From assembly GCF_036178145.1 (NCBI RefSeq), contig NZ_CP108067.1:6461501-6525500 (forward strand): 64,000 nt of DNA. Direction: 5' to 3'. Source of the stretch: Streptomyces sp. NBC_00273 (GTDB taxonomy: Bacteria > Actinomycetota > Actinomycetes > Streptomycetales > Streptomycetaceae). A model generated the notes under the pieces. It saw only the letters and a program-made list of their open reading frames with translations, was not told the DNA's origin and searched no databases. Both the position numbers and the translations under genes were made by a program. Of the stretch, positions 55,848 to 64,000 are shown piece by piece (the first letter of the stretch is position 1; the number at the start of each line of letters is the position of its first letter).

Positions 55848-57008
55848 CTATACGCGGAAGGGGCCCGTCACCTCGTAGGTGATGCCGCCGGACGAGCTGC
55901 CGCTCGTACCGCGCTGGCTGGAGAAGTAGAGCCGGTTGCCGGCCGGCGAGAAGGCCGGGCCGGTGATCTCGGAGGAGGACTGGCCGGTGATCCGCAGGAA
56001 GGGCGCCACCACGTCGTCCGGGGTGATCACGCAGATCTCCATGTTGCCGCCGTCCTCGGCGACGTACAGGTCGCCGTACGAGGACCCGGTGACGTTGTCG
56101 ACGCCGGTCAGCGGGGCCGCGCCGCCGGGCACGAGCGAGTCGTCGTAGGCCAGCTCGTAGGTGTTGTTCGTGAGGTTCAGCTGCCAGACCCGGTTGTCGC
56201 CCTTGGTGGTGAACCAGACGGTGTCGTTGGCGTAGTGACAGCCCTCGCCGCCGTTGAACTTCTTCGAGCCCGAGACCTGGCTGCGGGTCACGGTCGGCGA
56301 GCCGTCCGGGTCCGGGACGTTCTGCCAGGTGAAGGAGCCGGAGGTGGCGGTGCCGGCCTTCAGGACCTGGAGGGTGCCGGAGGAGAGGTTGCCCCAGGTG
56401 GTCGGGACGAAGCGGTAGAAGCAGCCGTTGGTCTCGTCCTCGGTCAGGTAGATCACCTGGCGCACCGGGTCGGCGGCGGCCGCCTCGTGCTTGAAGCGGC
56501 CCATCGCAGGACGCTGCACGGCCGCGTTCACCCCGTACGGGTCGGTCTCGTAGACGAAGCCGCGGTCGACCTCCTCGCAGGACAGCCAGGTGTTCCAGGG
56601 GGTCTTGCCGCCCGCGCAGTTCTGCCGGGTGCCGGAGAGGATCCGGTAGGCGCCGGTGACGGTGCCGGAGGAGTTGAACTTCACGGCGCTCGCGCCGCCG
56701 GAGGGGTTGATCTCCGAATTGGACACGTAGATCCAGCCCGAGCCGTCGGTGTAGCAGGCACCGCCGTCGGGGGCGCTGTGCCAGGCGTACGAGGTGCCGC
56801 TGACGGTCTGGCCCGAGCGGGCGATGACCCGGCTGGTGAAGCCGCTGGGGAGCATGATGCCGTTGGCGTCGGCCGCGCCGAGCGCCCCGTAGGGTCCGGC
56901 ACCGGGCTGGGCGGGGGCGGCGTAGGCGGCCCCGTGCATCAACGTGCCGCCGAAGGCGGCGGCCGACGAACCGATCACTGCGCCGCGCAGGAAGGTACGA
57001 CGTTCCAC
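55848..57008 (-). CDS. Tat-exported DUF839 (PhoX-like) protein
   Basis: 386 aa. Twin-arginine signal ERRTFLRGAVIGSSAAAFGG with cleavage near AYAAPA. The mature part is a beta-propeller: NGIMLPSGFTSRVIARSG, HSAPDGGACYTDGSGWIYVSN, WNTWLSCEE, HEAAAADPVRQVIYLTEDE. These are DUF839/PhoX landmarks. PhoX enzymes are Ca/Fe alkaline phosphatases, but many actinobacterial relatives are uncharacterised. The GTG at 57008 has AGGAG 5 nt upstream. Confidence 0.85.
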   Translation of the reverse strand: MERRTFLRGAVIGSSAAAFGGTLMHGAAYAAPAQPGAGPYGALGAADANGIMLPSGFTSRVIARSGQTVSGTSYAWHSAPDGGACYTDGSGWIYVSNSEINPSGGASAVKFNSSGTVTGAYRILSGTRQNCAGGKTPWNTWLSCEEVDRGFVYETDPYGVNAAVQRPAMGRFKHEAAAADPVRQVIYLTEDETNGCFYRFVPTTWGNLSSGTLQVLKAGTATSGSFTWQNVPDPDGSPTVTRSQVSGSKKFNGGEGCHYANDTVWFTTKGDNRVWQLNLTNNTYELAYDDSLVPGGAAPLTGVDNVTGSSYGDLYVAEDGGNMEICVITPDDVVAPFLRITGQSSSEITGPAFSPAGNRLYFSSQRGTSGSSSGGITYEVTGPFRV

Positions 57009-57217
57009 GGTCACTCCTGTGGGAGGAAGGCCCCGCGGCCGGTCGGACGCGGGGTCGCACGCGTGGAGGAACCTAGGAGGTGCCAGTTGCCGGGGCGCCA
57101 ACTCCCCGTGACGCAGGAGCGACCGCCCGACGTGCATCCGCCGGCCACGGCGTGGCGCGGCGCACCGCGGGACTTTCCGCCCCGGGCGGGCTCCCGGTGG
57201 GGGAGGATGGTGCAGCA

Positions 57218-57682
57218 ATGAACCACTTCGCCGCCGCCGACATCTCGGGCCGTGCCGACCTCGACGTCGTGCTGCGCCGCTTCTACACGGCCGCCTTCGC
57301 CGACCGGCGGATCGGGCCCTTCTTCACCGAGCTCGCGGGCACGGACCTGGAGGCCCACCTGCCCCGGATCACCGATTTCTGGGAGCGGGCCCTCTTCCGC
57401 ACCGCCGAATACCGGCGCGACGTCTTCGCCCCGCACGCCGCTCTGCACGCGGTGCGCGAGCTGACCGCCGCCGACTTCGGCCGCTGGGTGCAGCTGTGGA
57501 GGGCCGCGATCGACGGACTGCACCGGGGTCCGAACACGGAGCGGGCCAAGGTACAGGGGGAGCGGATCGCGCTGACCCTCCACCAGCGCCTCGCCGGGCC
57601 CGGGGCCTCGCTGCAGGGCGAGGACGCCGCCGGCTTCATCCCGCTGGCGGCGCTGGAGCTGAGCCTCGTCTCACTGGCCTGA
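57218..57682 (+). CDS. Truncated haemoglobin, group III-like
   Basis: 154 aa. Two-over-two globin: DVVLRRFYTAAFADRRIGPFF (helix B with Tyr), ITDFWERALFRTAEYRRD (helix E) and HAALHAVRELTAADFGRWVQLW with the proximal His in the F helix. Members bind haem and O2 or NO. The extra C-terminal 30 residues are unusual. The ATG at 57218 fits the family start. Confidence 0.85.
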   Translation: MNHFAAADISGRADLDVVLRRFYTAAFADRRIGPFFTELAGTDLEAHLPRITDFWERALFRTAEYRRDVFAPHAALHAVRELTAADFGRWVQLWRAAIDGLHRGPNTERAKVQGERIALTLHQRLAGPGASLQGEDAAGFIPLAALELSLVSLA

Positions 57683-57829
57683 CCTGCGATTTCTCAGGCC
57701 AGGCAAGAAGATTCGAAGAAACATCGCGGGGAGCGATGAGTTTCCCGGGGACCCGAGGTCTACCTCTCGAAAGCGCTGAGCACCGAGCAGCACGCACCGA
57801 GCACCACACACGAGAGAAGAGGGACCTCG

Positions 57830-58237
57830 ATGTCCGCCACCATGATCTTCGTCAACCTGCCGGTCAAGGACCTGGACGCCAGCAAGGCCTTCTGGAGCAA
57901 GCTGGGCTACTCCTTCAACGCCCAGTTCACCGACGAGAACTGCGCCTCGATGGTCATCAGCGACACCATCGTCGCGATGCTCCTGACCGAGGCCCGCTAC
58001 AAGGACTTCACCCACAAGGAGATCGCGGACGCCACGAAGACGTCCGAGGTGCTGCTCTGTCTGAGCGCCGAGAGCCGCACCGCGGTCGACGAGCTGGTGG
58101 ACGGGGCCCTGGCGGCCGGCGCCACCGAGCCCCGGCCCGCCCAGGACCACGGCGTCATGTACGGCCGCGCCTTCGACGACCTCGACGGTCACACCTGGGA
58201 GATCATGTGGATGGACCCGTCGATGGTCCAGGGCTGA
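57830..58237 (+). CDS. VOC-family glyoxalase/bleomycin-resistance-like protein
   Basis: 135 aa. Two beta-alpha-beta3 modules: IFVNLPVKDLDASKAFWSKL, and the second ending FDDLDGHTWEIMWMD with the metal ligand Glu. This is the common lactoylglutathione-lyase-like group without known substrate. GAGGGACC lies upstream of the ATG. Confidence 0.88.
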   Translation: MSATMIFVNLPVKDLDASKAFWSKLGYSFNAQFTDENCASMVISDTIVAMLLTEARYKDFTHKEIADATKTSEVLLCLSAESRTAVDELVDGALAAGATEPRPAQDHGVMYGRAFDDLDGHTWEIMWMDPSMVQG

Positions 58238-58279
58238 CCACCCTCCTGACCACCTTCCTGACCACCTCCGACCCCACGG

Positions 58280-58612
58280 TCACGAGGTCACGGCGGTCCG
58301 CACCGGGTAGGTCCGGACCACCGTCTCCTCGTCGTCCAGGCAGCGCCCCGACTCCAGGTCGAAGCGCTGCTTCAGCAGCGGCGAAGCCACGAAGGGCCGG
58401 CCCCCCGCCGTCCCCACCAGCCCGCGCGAGAGCACGTGCGCCCCGGTGAAGGGGTCCTGGTTGCCGATGGCGTACGGGCGCCCCGCGCGGTCGACGAACA
58501 CCGCGGCCTGGCTCCCGTCGGGCAGCAGGGCCGCCACCCCGCGCCCGGGGATGAGCGAGGAAAGCTCGCACACCGTCAGCCAGCCCTGCGCAACCTGCAG
58601 TTCCACGGTCAT
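58280..58612 (-). CDS. nirD: Nitrite reductase small subunit NirD
   Basis: 110 aa Rieske-fold subunit lacking the CxH/CxxH cluster ligands, as usual for NirD. YAIGNQDPFTGAHVLSRGL and ASPLLKQRFDLESGRC are diagnostic. It overlaps the end of nirB by 4 nt and completes the NADH-nitrite reductase complex that makes ammonium. Confidence 0.93.
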   Translation of the reverse strand: MTVELQVAQGWLTVCELSSLIPGRGVAALLPDGSQAAVFVDRAGRPYAIGNQDPFTGAHVLSRGLVGTAGGRPFVASPLLKQRFDLESGRCLDDEETVVRTYPVRTAVTS

Positions 58613-61134
58613 CGGACGGGTCCTCCTATGGTCAGGACGGCCAGGTCGGGCTTGACCTGGTCGCGCTCGGGAACGAACTTCACGGTCGGGTCGGGGGCGC
58701 CGGGCGCATTGACGAAGGACACGAACCGGCGCAGCCGCTCCGGGTCCTGGAGCGTCTCGGCCCATTCGTCGCGGTAGTGCGCCACGTGGTCGGCCATCAG
58801 GGCCTCCAGCTCCGCGCACAGTCCCAGCGAGTCGTGCACGACCACGTCCCGCAGGTGGTCCAGGCCCCCCTCCAGCCGCTCCAGCCAGGTGGAGGTCCGC
58901 TCCAGCCGGTCGGCGGTGCGGATGTAGAACATCAGGAACCGGTCGATCAGCCGGACCAGTTCCGCGTCCGACAGGTCCTGGGCCAGCAGGTCGGCGTGGC
59001 GCGGGGTGGCCCCGCCGTTGCCGCCCACGTACAGGTTCCAGCCACTCGCCGTCGCGATGACGCCGAAGTCCTTGCTCTGCGCCTCCGCGCACTCGCGGGC
59101 GCAGCCGGAGACCGCCGACTTGAGCTTGTGCGGGGCGCGCAGCCCCCGGTAGCGGAGCTCCAGGTCGATGGCCATCCGGACGCTGTCCTGGACCCCGTAG
59201 CGGCACCAGGTCTGTCCCACGCAGGACTTCACCGTGCGCAGGGCCTTCCCGTACGCGTGCCCGGACTCGAACCCGGCGTCGACGAGCCGCGCCCAGATCC
59301 GCGGGAGCTGGTCCACGCTCGCCCCGAAGAGGTCGATCCGCTGGCCGCCGGTGATCTTCGTGTAGAGCCCGAAGTCACGGGCCACCTCGCCGATCACGAT
59401 CAGCTTGTCGGGGGTGATCTCACCGCCGGGGATGCGCGGGACGACCGAGTAGGAGCCGTTGCGCTGCATGTTCGCGAGGAAGTGGTCGTTGGTGTCCTGG
59501 AGGGCGGCCTGTTCCCCGTCCAGGACGTAGCCGCTCGCGCCGAGGGTCGGGGCGAGCGAGGCGATGATCGAGCCGACGGTGGGCTTGCAGACCTCGCAGC
59601 CGTCGCCGCCGCGGGCCTCCGGGCGGCCGTGGCCGTCGAGGATCTCCTCGTACGAGGTCAGCCGGCGGGTGCGGACGATCTCGTAGAGCTCGGCCCGGGT
59701 GAAGGGGAAGCAGCCGCACAGCCCCTTGTCGGTGGCGGCGGGCAGCAGTTGCCCGATCACCTTGACGCAGCTGCCGCAGCCGGTGCCCGCCTTGGTGCAC
59801 TTCTTGACCTCGGCGAGGGTGTCACAGGCGGCGATGGCCTTCTTGGTGACGTTGTGGCAGGAGCAGATCACCGCGTGGTCGGGGAGCGCGGACGGCCCGA
59901 GGGCCACCGGGGCGCCGACCCCGGCGGGCAGCACCAGCTGCTCGGGGGCCACGGGCGGGACGCTTCCGGTGAGCGGGCGCAGCAGCCCGTAGGAGTCCGC
60001 GTCGCCGACCAGCACCCCGCCGAGGAGGACGCCGTCGGGGGAGACGACCAGCTTCTTGTAGACCCCGGAGCGGGAGTCGGACCAGACGACGTCGAGGCTG
60101 TCCGGGGTGGCGCCGTGGGCGTCGCCGAAGGAGGCCACGTCCACGCCGAGGAGCTTGAGCTTGGTGGAGAGGTCGGCTCCGGTGAACTCCTTCTCGCGGC
60201 CCAGCAGGTCGTCGGCGGCCGTCTCGGCCATCTCGTAGCCGGGGGCGACCAGCCCGTAGACCCGGCCGTCGACCGCGAGGGCGCACTCGCCGATGGCGTA
60301 GACGTGCGCGTCGGAGGTGCGGCAGCGGGCGTCGACCGCGATGCCGCCGCGCTCGCCGACGTCCAGTCCGCAGTCGCGGGCCAGCTGGTCGCGGGGGCGG
60401 ACGCCGGCCGAGAAGACGACGAGGTCGGTGTCGACGGTGGAGCCGTCGGAGAGCCGCATTCCGCTGACGTGGCCGTCCTCGCCGGTCACCACCTCCTGGG
60501 TGCCGACGCCGGTGTGGACGGTCAGTCCCATGGATTCGATGGTGCGCAGCAGGGCCGCGCCGCCGCCCTCGTCGACCTGTACGGGCATCAGGCGCGGGGC
60601 GAACTCGACGATGCGGGTGGCCAGGCCCAGCCCCTGGAGTGCGCCGGCGGCCTCCAGGCCGAGCAGGCCGCCGCCGACGACGGCGCCGGAGCCGCGGTCC
60701 TTCGCGTACTCCTCGATCGCGAGGAGGTCCTCGATCGTGCGGTAGACGAAGCAGCCGGGGGCGTCCTTGCCCGGGACCGGCGGCACGAAGGGATAGCTGC
60801 CGGTGGCCAGCACCAGGACGTCGTACGGGAACACCTGCCCGGACCGGGAGGTGACCCTGCGGGCGGCCCGGTCGATGTGCTCGGCGGGGTCGTCGAGGTG
60901 GAGGGCGATGCCGTGCTCCTCCATGAACCCGGCGGGCGTCATGGACAGGTCCTCGGCGGTGCTGCCGGAGAAGTACGAGGTCAGGTGCACGCGGTCGTAG
61001 GCGGGCCGGGGCTCCTCGCAGAGCACGGTGATCCGGTGCGTGGCGGTGACCCCGCGCTCGGCGAGTGCCTCGAGGTAGCGCTGGCCGACCATGCCGTGCC
61101 CGATGAGCACGATCGTGGGCAGGGGCTCGGTCAT
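58609..61134 (-). CDS. nirB: NADH-dependent nitrite reductase large subunit NirB
   Basis: 841 aa siroheme enzyme reducing nitrite to ammonium. FAD/NAD domains: IVLIGHGMVGQRYLEAL, then GGGLLGLEAAGAL. The BFD-like [2Fe-2S] part is CSCHNVTKKAIAACDTL, with GCGSCVKVIG. Two ferredoxin half-domains follow. The [4Fe-4S]-siroheme site is SCVGQTWCRYG with SGCARECAEAQ. The ATG at 61134 lies 1 nt after the upstream FAD-reductase stop. Cytoplasmic. Confidence 0.95.
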   Translation of the reverse strand: MTEPLPTIVLIGHGMVGQRYLEALAERGVTATHRITVLCEEPRPAYDRVHLTSYFSGSTAEDLSMTPAGFMEEHGIALHLDDPAEHIDRAARRVTSRSGQVFPYDVLVLATGSYPFVPPVPGKDAPGCFVYRTIEDLLAIEEYAKDRGSGAVVGGGLLGLEAAGALQGLGLATRIVEFAPRLMPVQVDEGGGAALLRTIESMGLTVHTGVGTQEVVTGEDGHVSGMRLSDGSTVDTDLVVFSAGVRPRDQLARDCGLDVGERGGIAVDARCRTSDAHVYAIGECALAVDGRVYGLVAPGYEMAETAADDLLGREKEFTGADLSTKLKLLGVDVASFGDAHGATPDSLDVVWSDSRSGVYKKLVVSPDGVLLGGVLVGDADSYGLLRPLTGSVPPVAPEQLVLPAGVGAPVALGPSALPDHAVICSCHNVTKKAIAACDTLAEVKKCTKAGTGCGSCVKVIGQLLPAATDKGLCGCFPFTRAELYEIVRTRRLTSYEEILDGHGRPEARGGDGCEVCKPTVGSIIASLAPTLGASGYVLDGEQAALQDTNDHFLANMQRNGSYSVVPRIPGGEITPDKLIVIGEVARDFGLYTKITGGQRIDLFGASVDQLPRIWARLVDAGFESGHAYGKALRTVKSCVGQTWCRYGVQDSVRMAIDLELRYRGLRAPHKLKSAVSGCARECAEAQSKDFGVIATASGWNLYVGGNGGATPRHADLLAQDLSDAELVRLIDRFLMFYIRTADRLERTSTWLERLEGGLDHLRDVVVHDSLGLCAELEALMADHVAHYRDEWAETLQDPERLRRFVSFVNAPGAPDPTVKFVPERDQVKPDLAVLTIGGPVR

Positions 61135-61135
61135 G

Positions 61136-62437
61136 TCAGTGGCCTCCGTCGTCGGTGAGCAGGTGGAACAGGTCGTGCGGTGGTTCCTCGCCCTCCCAGG
61201 TGCGGGCGAGGGCCCCCACGGTGGAGAGCTCGCCGAGCAGGACCCCGCCGACGAGGCGGTCGCCCCGCAGGACGACCTTGCGGTAGGTGCGGCGGGTGGC
61301 GTCGGCGAGGCGGACCACGTCGTCGCCGGGCAGGGGGGTGGTCTCGCCGAAGGCGGCGAGATCGAGGGAGCGGTCCCCGTCGGTGGTGAGGGTGAGGCGG
61401 GTGAGGGCGCGGGTGCCGGTGTACTGCGCGGGCTCGCCGGTGACGTCGGTGACGCCGGTGAGGAGCGCGGCCAGGGCGTCGGCCTGCTCGAGGGCGGCGC
61501 CCGCGAGGCCGTACACCTGGCCGGCGTGTTCGGCGCAGTCGCCGATGGCGTGGATGCGGGGGTCCGTGGTGCGGAGGTGGTCGTCGACCACGATGCCGGT
61601 GCGGACGTCCAGTCCGGCGGCCCGGGCCAGGCCGGTGCGGGGGCGTACGCCGCAGGCGAGCACGACGACATCGGCGTCGAGCCGGTAGCCGTCGGCGAGC
61701 TCTACCCCGGTGACGCGCCGTTGTCCTGGTGCGGCGCCGTTGCCGGGGGCGCTGCCCCCGGAGCCCCGCGCCTCGAACGCCGGCGGGGCTGGATGCGTCG
61801 TGCTCAGGCCGCGGACCCGGCATTCCGTGTGGATCTCGACGCCGAGCGAGGTCAGGTGCGCGTGCAGCAGGGCGGAGGCGTCCGCGTCCAGCTGGCGCTC
61901 CATCAACCGCTCGCCCTGCTGGGCGAGGACCACCTGCGCCCCCCGGGCGGCCAGCGCACGGGCCGCCGAGACGCCCAGCAGGCCCCCGCCGATCACCACC
62001 GCGCGGACCCCGGGCCGCACGGCCGCCGAGAGCGCCAGGCAGTCGTCCATCGTGCGGAAGGCGTGCACCCCGTCCGGGAGGTCCCGCCCCTCGGGTTCGA
62101 ACAGCCCGCGCAGCGGCGGGAGCACCGCGTTCGAACCGGTGGCCAGCACCAGCGTGTCGTACCGGGCCACCGTGCCGTCGTCGCAGTGCACGGCCCGCTC
62201 CGCGCGGTCCACGCGCACCGCCCGCACCCCGCGCCGCAGCGCCGGGCCGGGCGCCGGAAGGGCCGTCACCTCCGGTGCGTACCGGCCCGCGAGGACCTCG
62301 GCGAGCAGGACCCGGTTGTACGGCGCGTGGGTCTCCTCGCCGAGGACGGTCACGGCCGCGGCCGGGCCGAGCCGCTGCGCGAGCCGCAGGCCCGCGAGGC
62401 CGCCGCCGATCACCACCACACGCTGGTCCGAGGTCAT
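61136..62437 (-). CDS. NirB-like FAD/NAD-dependent oxidoreductase, first gene of the nitrite operon
   Basis: 433 aa pyridine-nucleotide-disulphide oxidoreductase resembling the N-terminal part of NirB. VVVIGGGLAGLRLAQRL binds FAD; AVVIGGGLLGVSAARAL binds NAD. VVLACGVRPRTGLA and HAIGDCAEHAGQVYG are the second FAD sites. It lacks siroheme domains and probably assists electron supply. About 21 residues (PAPPAFEARGSGGSAPGNGA and so on, about 216-236) are encoded by an interspersed repeat that keeps the frame. Confidence 0.88.
   Translation of the reverse strand: MTSDQRVVVIGGGLAGLRLAQRLGPAAAVTVLGEETHAPYNRVLLAEVLAGRYAPEVTALPAPGPALRRGVRAVRVDRAERAVHCDDGTVARYDTLVLATGSNAVLPPLRGLFEPEGRDLPDGVHAFRTMDDCLALSAAVRPGVRAVVIGGGLLGVSAARALAARGAQVVLAQQGERLMERQLDADASALLHAHLTSLGVEIHTECRVRGLSTTHPAPPAFEARGSGGSAPGNGAAPGQRRVTGVELADGYRLDADVVVLACGVRPRTGLARAAGLDVRTGIVVDDHLRTTDPRIHAIGDCAEHAGQVYGLAGAALEQADALAALLTGVTDVTGEPAQYTGTRALTRLTLTTDGDRSLDLAAFGETTPLPGDDVVRLADATRRTYRKVVLRGDRLVGGVLLGELSTVGALARTWEGEEPPHDLFHLLTDDGGH
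61729..61793. repeat. GC-rich interspersed repeat in frame inside the FAD-reductase gene (family member 4)
   Basis: GGTGCGGCGCCGTTGCCGGG through CTCGAACGCCGGCGGGGCTG, closely matching 55739-55828 and the right arm of 11492-11605. It lies between the strands HTECRVRGL and RVTGVELADG. Confidence 0.75.
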
Positions 62438-62481
62438 GCCACGAGCGTGCGCGGCCGCTGTTTCCCCACGGCATCGCCCCT

Positions 62482-62497
62482 GTTACCCGGACGGAAC
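62482..62497. promoter_or_regulatory. Possible GlnR site upstream of the nitrite operon
   Basis: GTTAC-ccggac-GGAAC fits one GTnAC-N6-GnAAC a/b pair of a GlnR box. It is 45 bp from the operon start. Only one pair is clear, whereas strong sites have two. Confidence 0.45.
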
Positions 62498-62594
62498 GCC
62501 GACCTCAGCGCCGGGGTTAAGGGTCGGTGAGGCCTTCCTCAAGGCCGCCTTAAGCACCATCGGGGCCGCCACCTGCGCCCTTAGCGTGATCCGT

Positions 62595-63890
62595 ATGCGG
62601 AATGCGGTGGTACGGGTGAGGGGCGGGATGCTGGGCGGTGCGGGGGTGGTGACCCTGCTCTGGGCGGCGCAGGTGCGGCCCTCGGCCCGGCCCGACGCGC
62701 TGTTCGCCACCGCCGCGCACCTGTCCGGTCTGCTCGCCGGGTACGGGGTGCTGGTGCTGCTGTTCCTGATGGCCCGGGTACCCGCCGTCGAGCACGGGGT
62801 CGGCGCCGACCGGCTCGCCCGCTGGCACGCCTTCGGCGGCCGGTACGTCCTGCTGCTCGTCTTCGGGCACGGAACCTTCGCCCTGCTCGGATACGCCGTG
62901 CACGAGGGGATCGACGTGGTCTCCGCCGCCTCGGAGCTGCTCGGTTACCCCGCGCTCGCCGCCGCCGCTGCCGGGACCGTCCTCCTGGCCGCGGTCGGCG
63001 TGACCTCCGCCCGGGCGGTACGTCGCCGGGTGCCGCACGAAACCTGGCGAGGGGTGCACCTGCTGGTCTACGTCGCCGCCGCCCTCGCCTTCGGGCACCA
63101 GCTCGCCGGCCCCGATCTGGCCGCGGCCGCCTGGTTCTGGGCGCTCGCCCACACCGTGGTCGCCGTCCTGCTGCTCTGGTACCGCGCCGTGGTTCCCGTA
63201 CGGCAGGCCCTGCGGCACGCGCTGCGGGTCGCGGACGTCCGGGTCGAGGGCCCCGGGGTGGTCTCCGTCGTCGTCTACGGAGAGCACCTCGCGGAACTGC
63301 GCGCGGAGCCGGGCCAGTTCCTGCGCTGGCGGTTCCTCCAGCGGCGACTGTGGCACACGGCCCTGCCGTTCTCGCTGTCCGCGCCCGTCCGCGGCAACGC
63401 CCTGCGGATCACCGTGAAGGGGCTCGGCGGCCACTCCCGCCGGATCCGCCGGCTGCGCCCCGGGACGCGGGTGCTGGCCACCGGGCCGTTCGGCGCGCTC
63501 ACCGCCGCCCGGCGGACCCGGCCCAAGGTGCTGCTGATCGCGGGCGGGGTCGGGATCACCCCGATGCGGGCCCTGTTCGAGACGCTGCCCGGGGGCCCCG
63601 GGGACATCACCCTGCTCTACCGGGCCGGGACCGAGGAGCACCTGGTCCTGCGGGCCGAGCTGGAGGCCATCGCCGCCGAGCGGCAGGCCGGTCTGCACTA
63701 CCTGCTCGGGCCGTCCGGCGCGGCCTACGACCCGCTGGCCCCGCAGGCGCTGGCCGCGCTGGTGCCCGACCTGGCCGAGCACGACGTGTACCTGTGCGGG
63801 CCGCCGGGGATGGCCGGGGCGACCCGGGCCGCGCTGCTGCGGGCCGGGGTGCCGGCCGGCCGCATCCATTCGGAGTGCTTCAGCTTCTGA
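62595..63890 (+). CDS. Ferric-reductase-like transmembrane NAD(P)H oxidoreductase
   Basis: 431 aa. The N-terminal six-helix domain (about 1-205) has likely haem-binding His in HAFGGRYVLLLVFGHGTFA and HLLVYVAAALAFGHQLAG. The C-terminal FNR-like part has an FAD motif (LWHTALPFSLSAP) and NAD(P) site VLLIAGGVGITPMRALFE, ending CGPPGMAGATR and HSECFSF. It probably passes electrons across the membrane. A likely next gene starts just past the window (GAGGAG at 63990-63995). Confidence 0.88.
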   Translation: MRNAVVRVRGGMLGGAGVVTLLWAAQVRPSARPDALFATAAHLSGLLAGYGVLVLLFLMARVPAVEHGVGADRLARWHAFGGRYVLLLVFGHGTFALLGYAVHEGIDVVSAASELLGYPALAAAAAGTVLLAAVGVTSARAVRRRVPHETWRGVHLLVYVAAALAFGHQLAGPDLAAAAWFWALAHTVVAVLLLWYRAVVPVRQALRHALRVADVRVEGPGVVSVVVYGEHLAELRAEPGQFLRWRFLQRRLWHTALPFSLSAPVRGNALRITVKGLGGHSRRIRRLRPGTRVLATGPFGALTAARRTRPKVLLIAGGVGITPMRALFETLPGGPGDITLLYRAGTEEHLVLRAELEAIAAERQAGLHYLLGPSGAAYDPLAPQALAALVPDLAEHDVYLCGPPGMAGATRAALLRAGVPAGRIHSECFSF

Positions 63891-63906
63891 GCCGCGCGCC
63901 CACTGC

Positions 63907-63931
63907 CCGCGATCCCCGCGATCCCCGCGAT
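63907..63931. repeat. Short tandem CCGCGATCC repeats
   Basis: Three near-identical copies of a CCCCGCGAT unit of about 9-10 bp, followed by degenerate CCCTGCGTT copies up to about 63985, in the spacer before the next gene. Confidence 0.55.
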
Positions 63932-64000
63932 GCCGGGCCACCCCCGCGTTCCCTGCGTTTCCCGCGATCCCTGCGTTCCCGCGTTCTCCGAGGAGTCACC

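Overview
The window is chromosomal DNA from a high-GC actinobacterium, almost certainly a Streptomyces. The evidence is the GC-skewed codon use, many GTG and TTG starts, the hrcA-dnaJ, zur-znuBCA, leuA-leader and recO-uppS arrangements, and the interspersed GC-rich palindromic repeats. Most of it is conserved core: the heat-shock pair hrcA-dnaJ with a CIRCE operator; nitronate monooxygenase-rsmE-HIT-rnz; phoH-ybeY-hlyC-type CBS protein-mmcQ-cdd-like; era; leuA with an attenuator; recO-uppS; the zinc block zur-znuB-znuC-znuA with a Zur box, next to glyS; dusB; ppdK; and a nitrite-assimilation operon with a possible GlnR site.

The main accessory feature is an integrated element of about 11.5 kb (12753-24232). 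A large serine recombinase (13480-14883) has inserted it into a major-facilitator transporter gene. The two transporter halves lie at 11623-12756 and 24220-24399. They rejoin in frame once the element is removed across a shared 11-bp core, ACCAGTCGAAC. The element encodes an XRE/DUF6879 regulatory cassette with repeated 9-bp candidate operators, a small DUF7848-like operon, a small winged-helix protein, several phage-like proteins of unknown function (two with disrupted frames), an intergenic array of CTTGCT repeats each followed by a different palindrome, an HNH-like zinc protein, a HEPN-like R-x4-H protein and a two-TM protein. I see no FtsK/TraB translocase, replication initiator, terminase or capsid gene, so it looks like a satellite or non-autonomous island.

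Next to the element are a GlxA/AraC regulator, divergent from the broken transporter, and a WxL-type surface-protein pair. The second member (WxL-interacting protein) has no stop codon and runs in frame into era, so a 645-aa membrane-anchored Era can be read from the DNA. Elsewhere there are a protealysin-like M4 protease with its emfourin inhibitor, a TerB-like protein, and a cluster of small regulator-controlled genes (akr-tetR, doxX/marR, DHA2 exporter). A GC-rich interspersed repeat occurs at least four times. Two copies lie inside coding sequence without breaking the frame: in the nitrite-operon FAD reductase and in the WxL-interacting protein signal region.

Several genes (recO, dusB, era, cdd-like, marR, glxA, ycxB-like) carry a -10-like hexamer 6-7 nt before the start, which suggests leaderless transcription. 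No rRNA, tRNA or CRISPR array was found.
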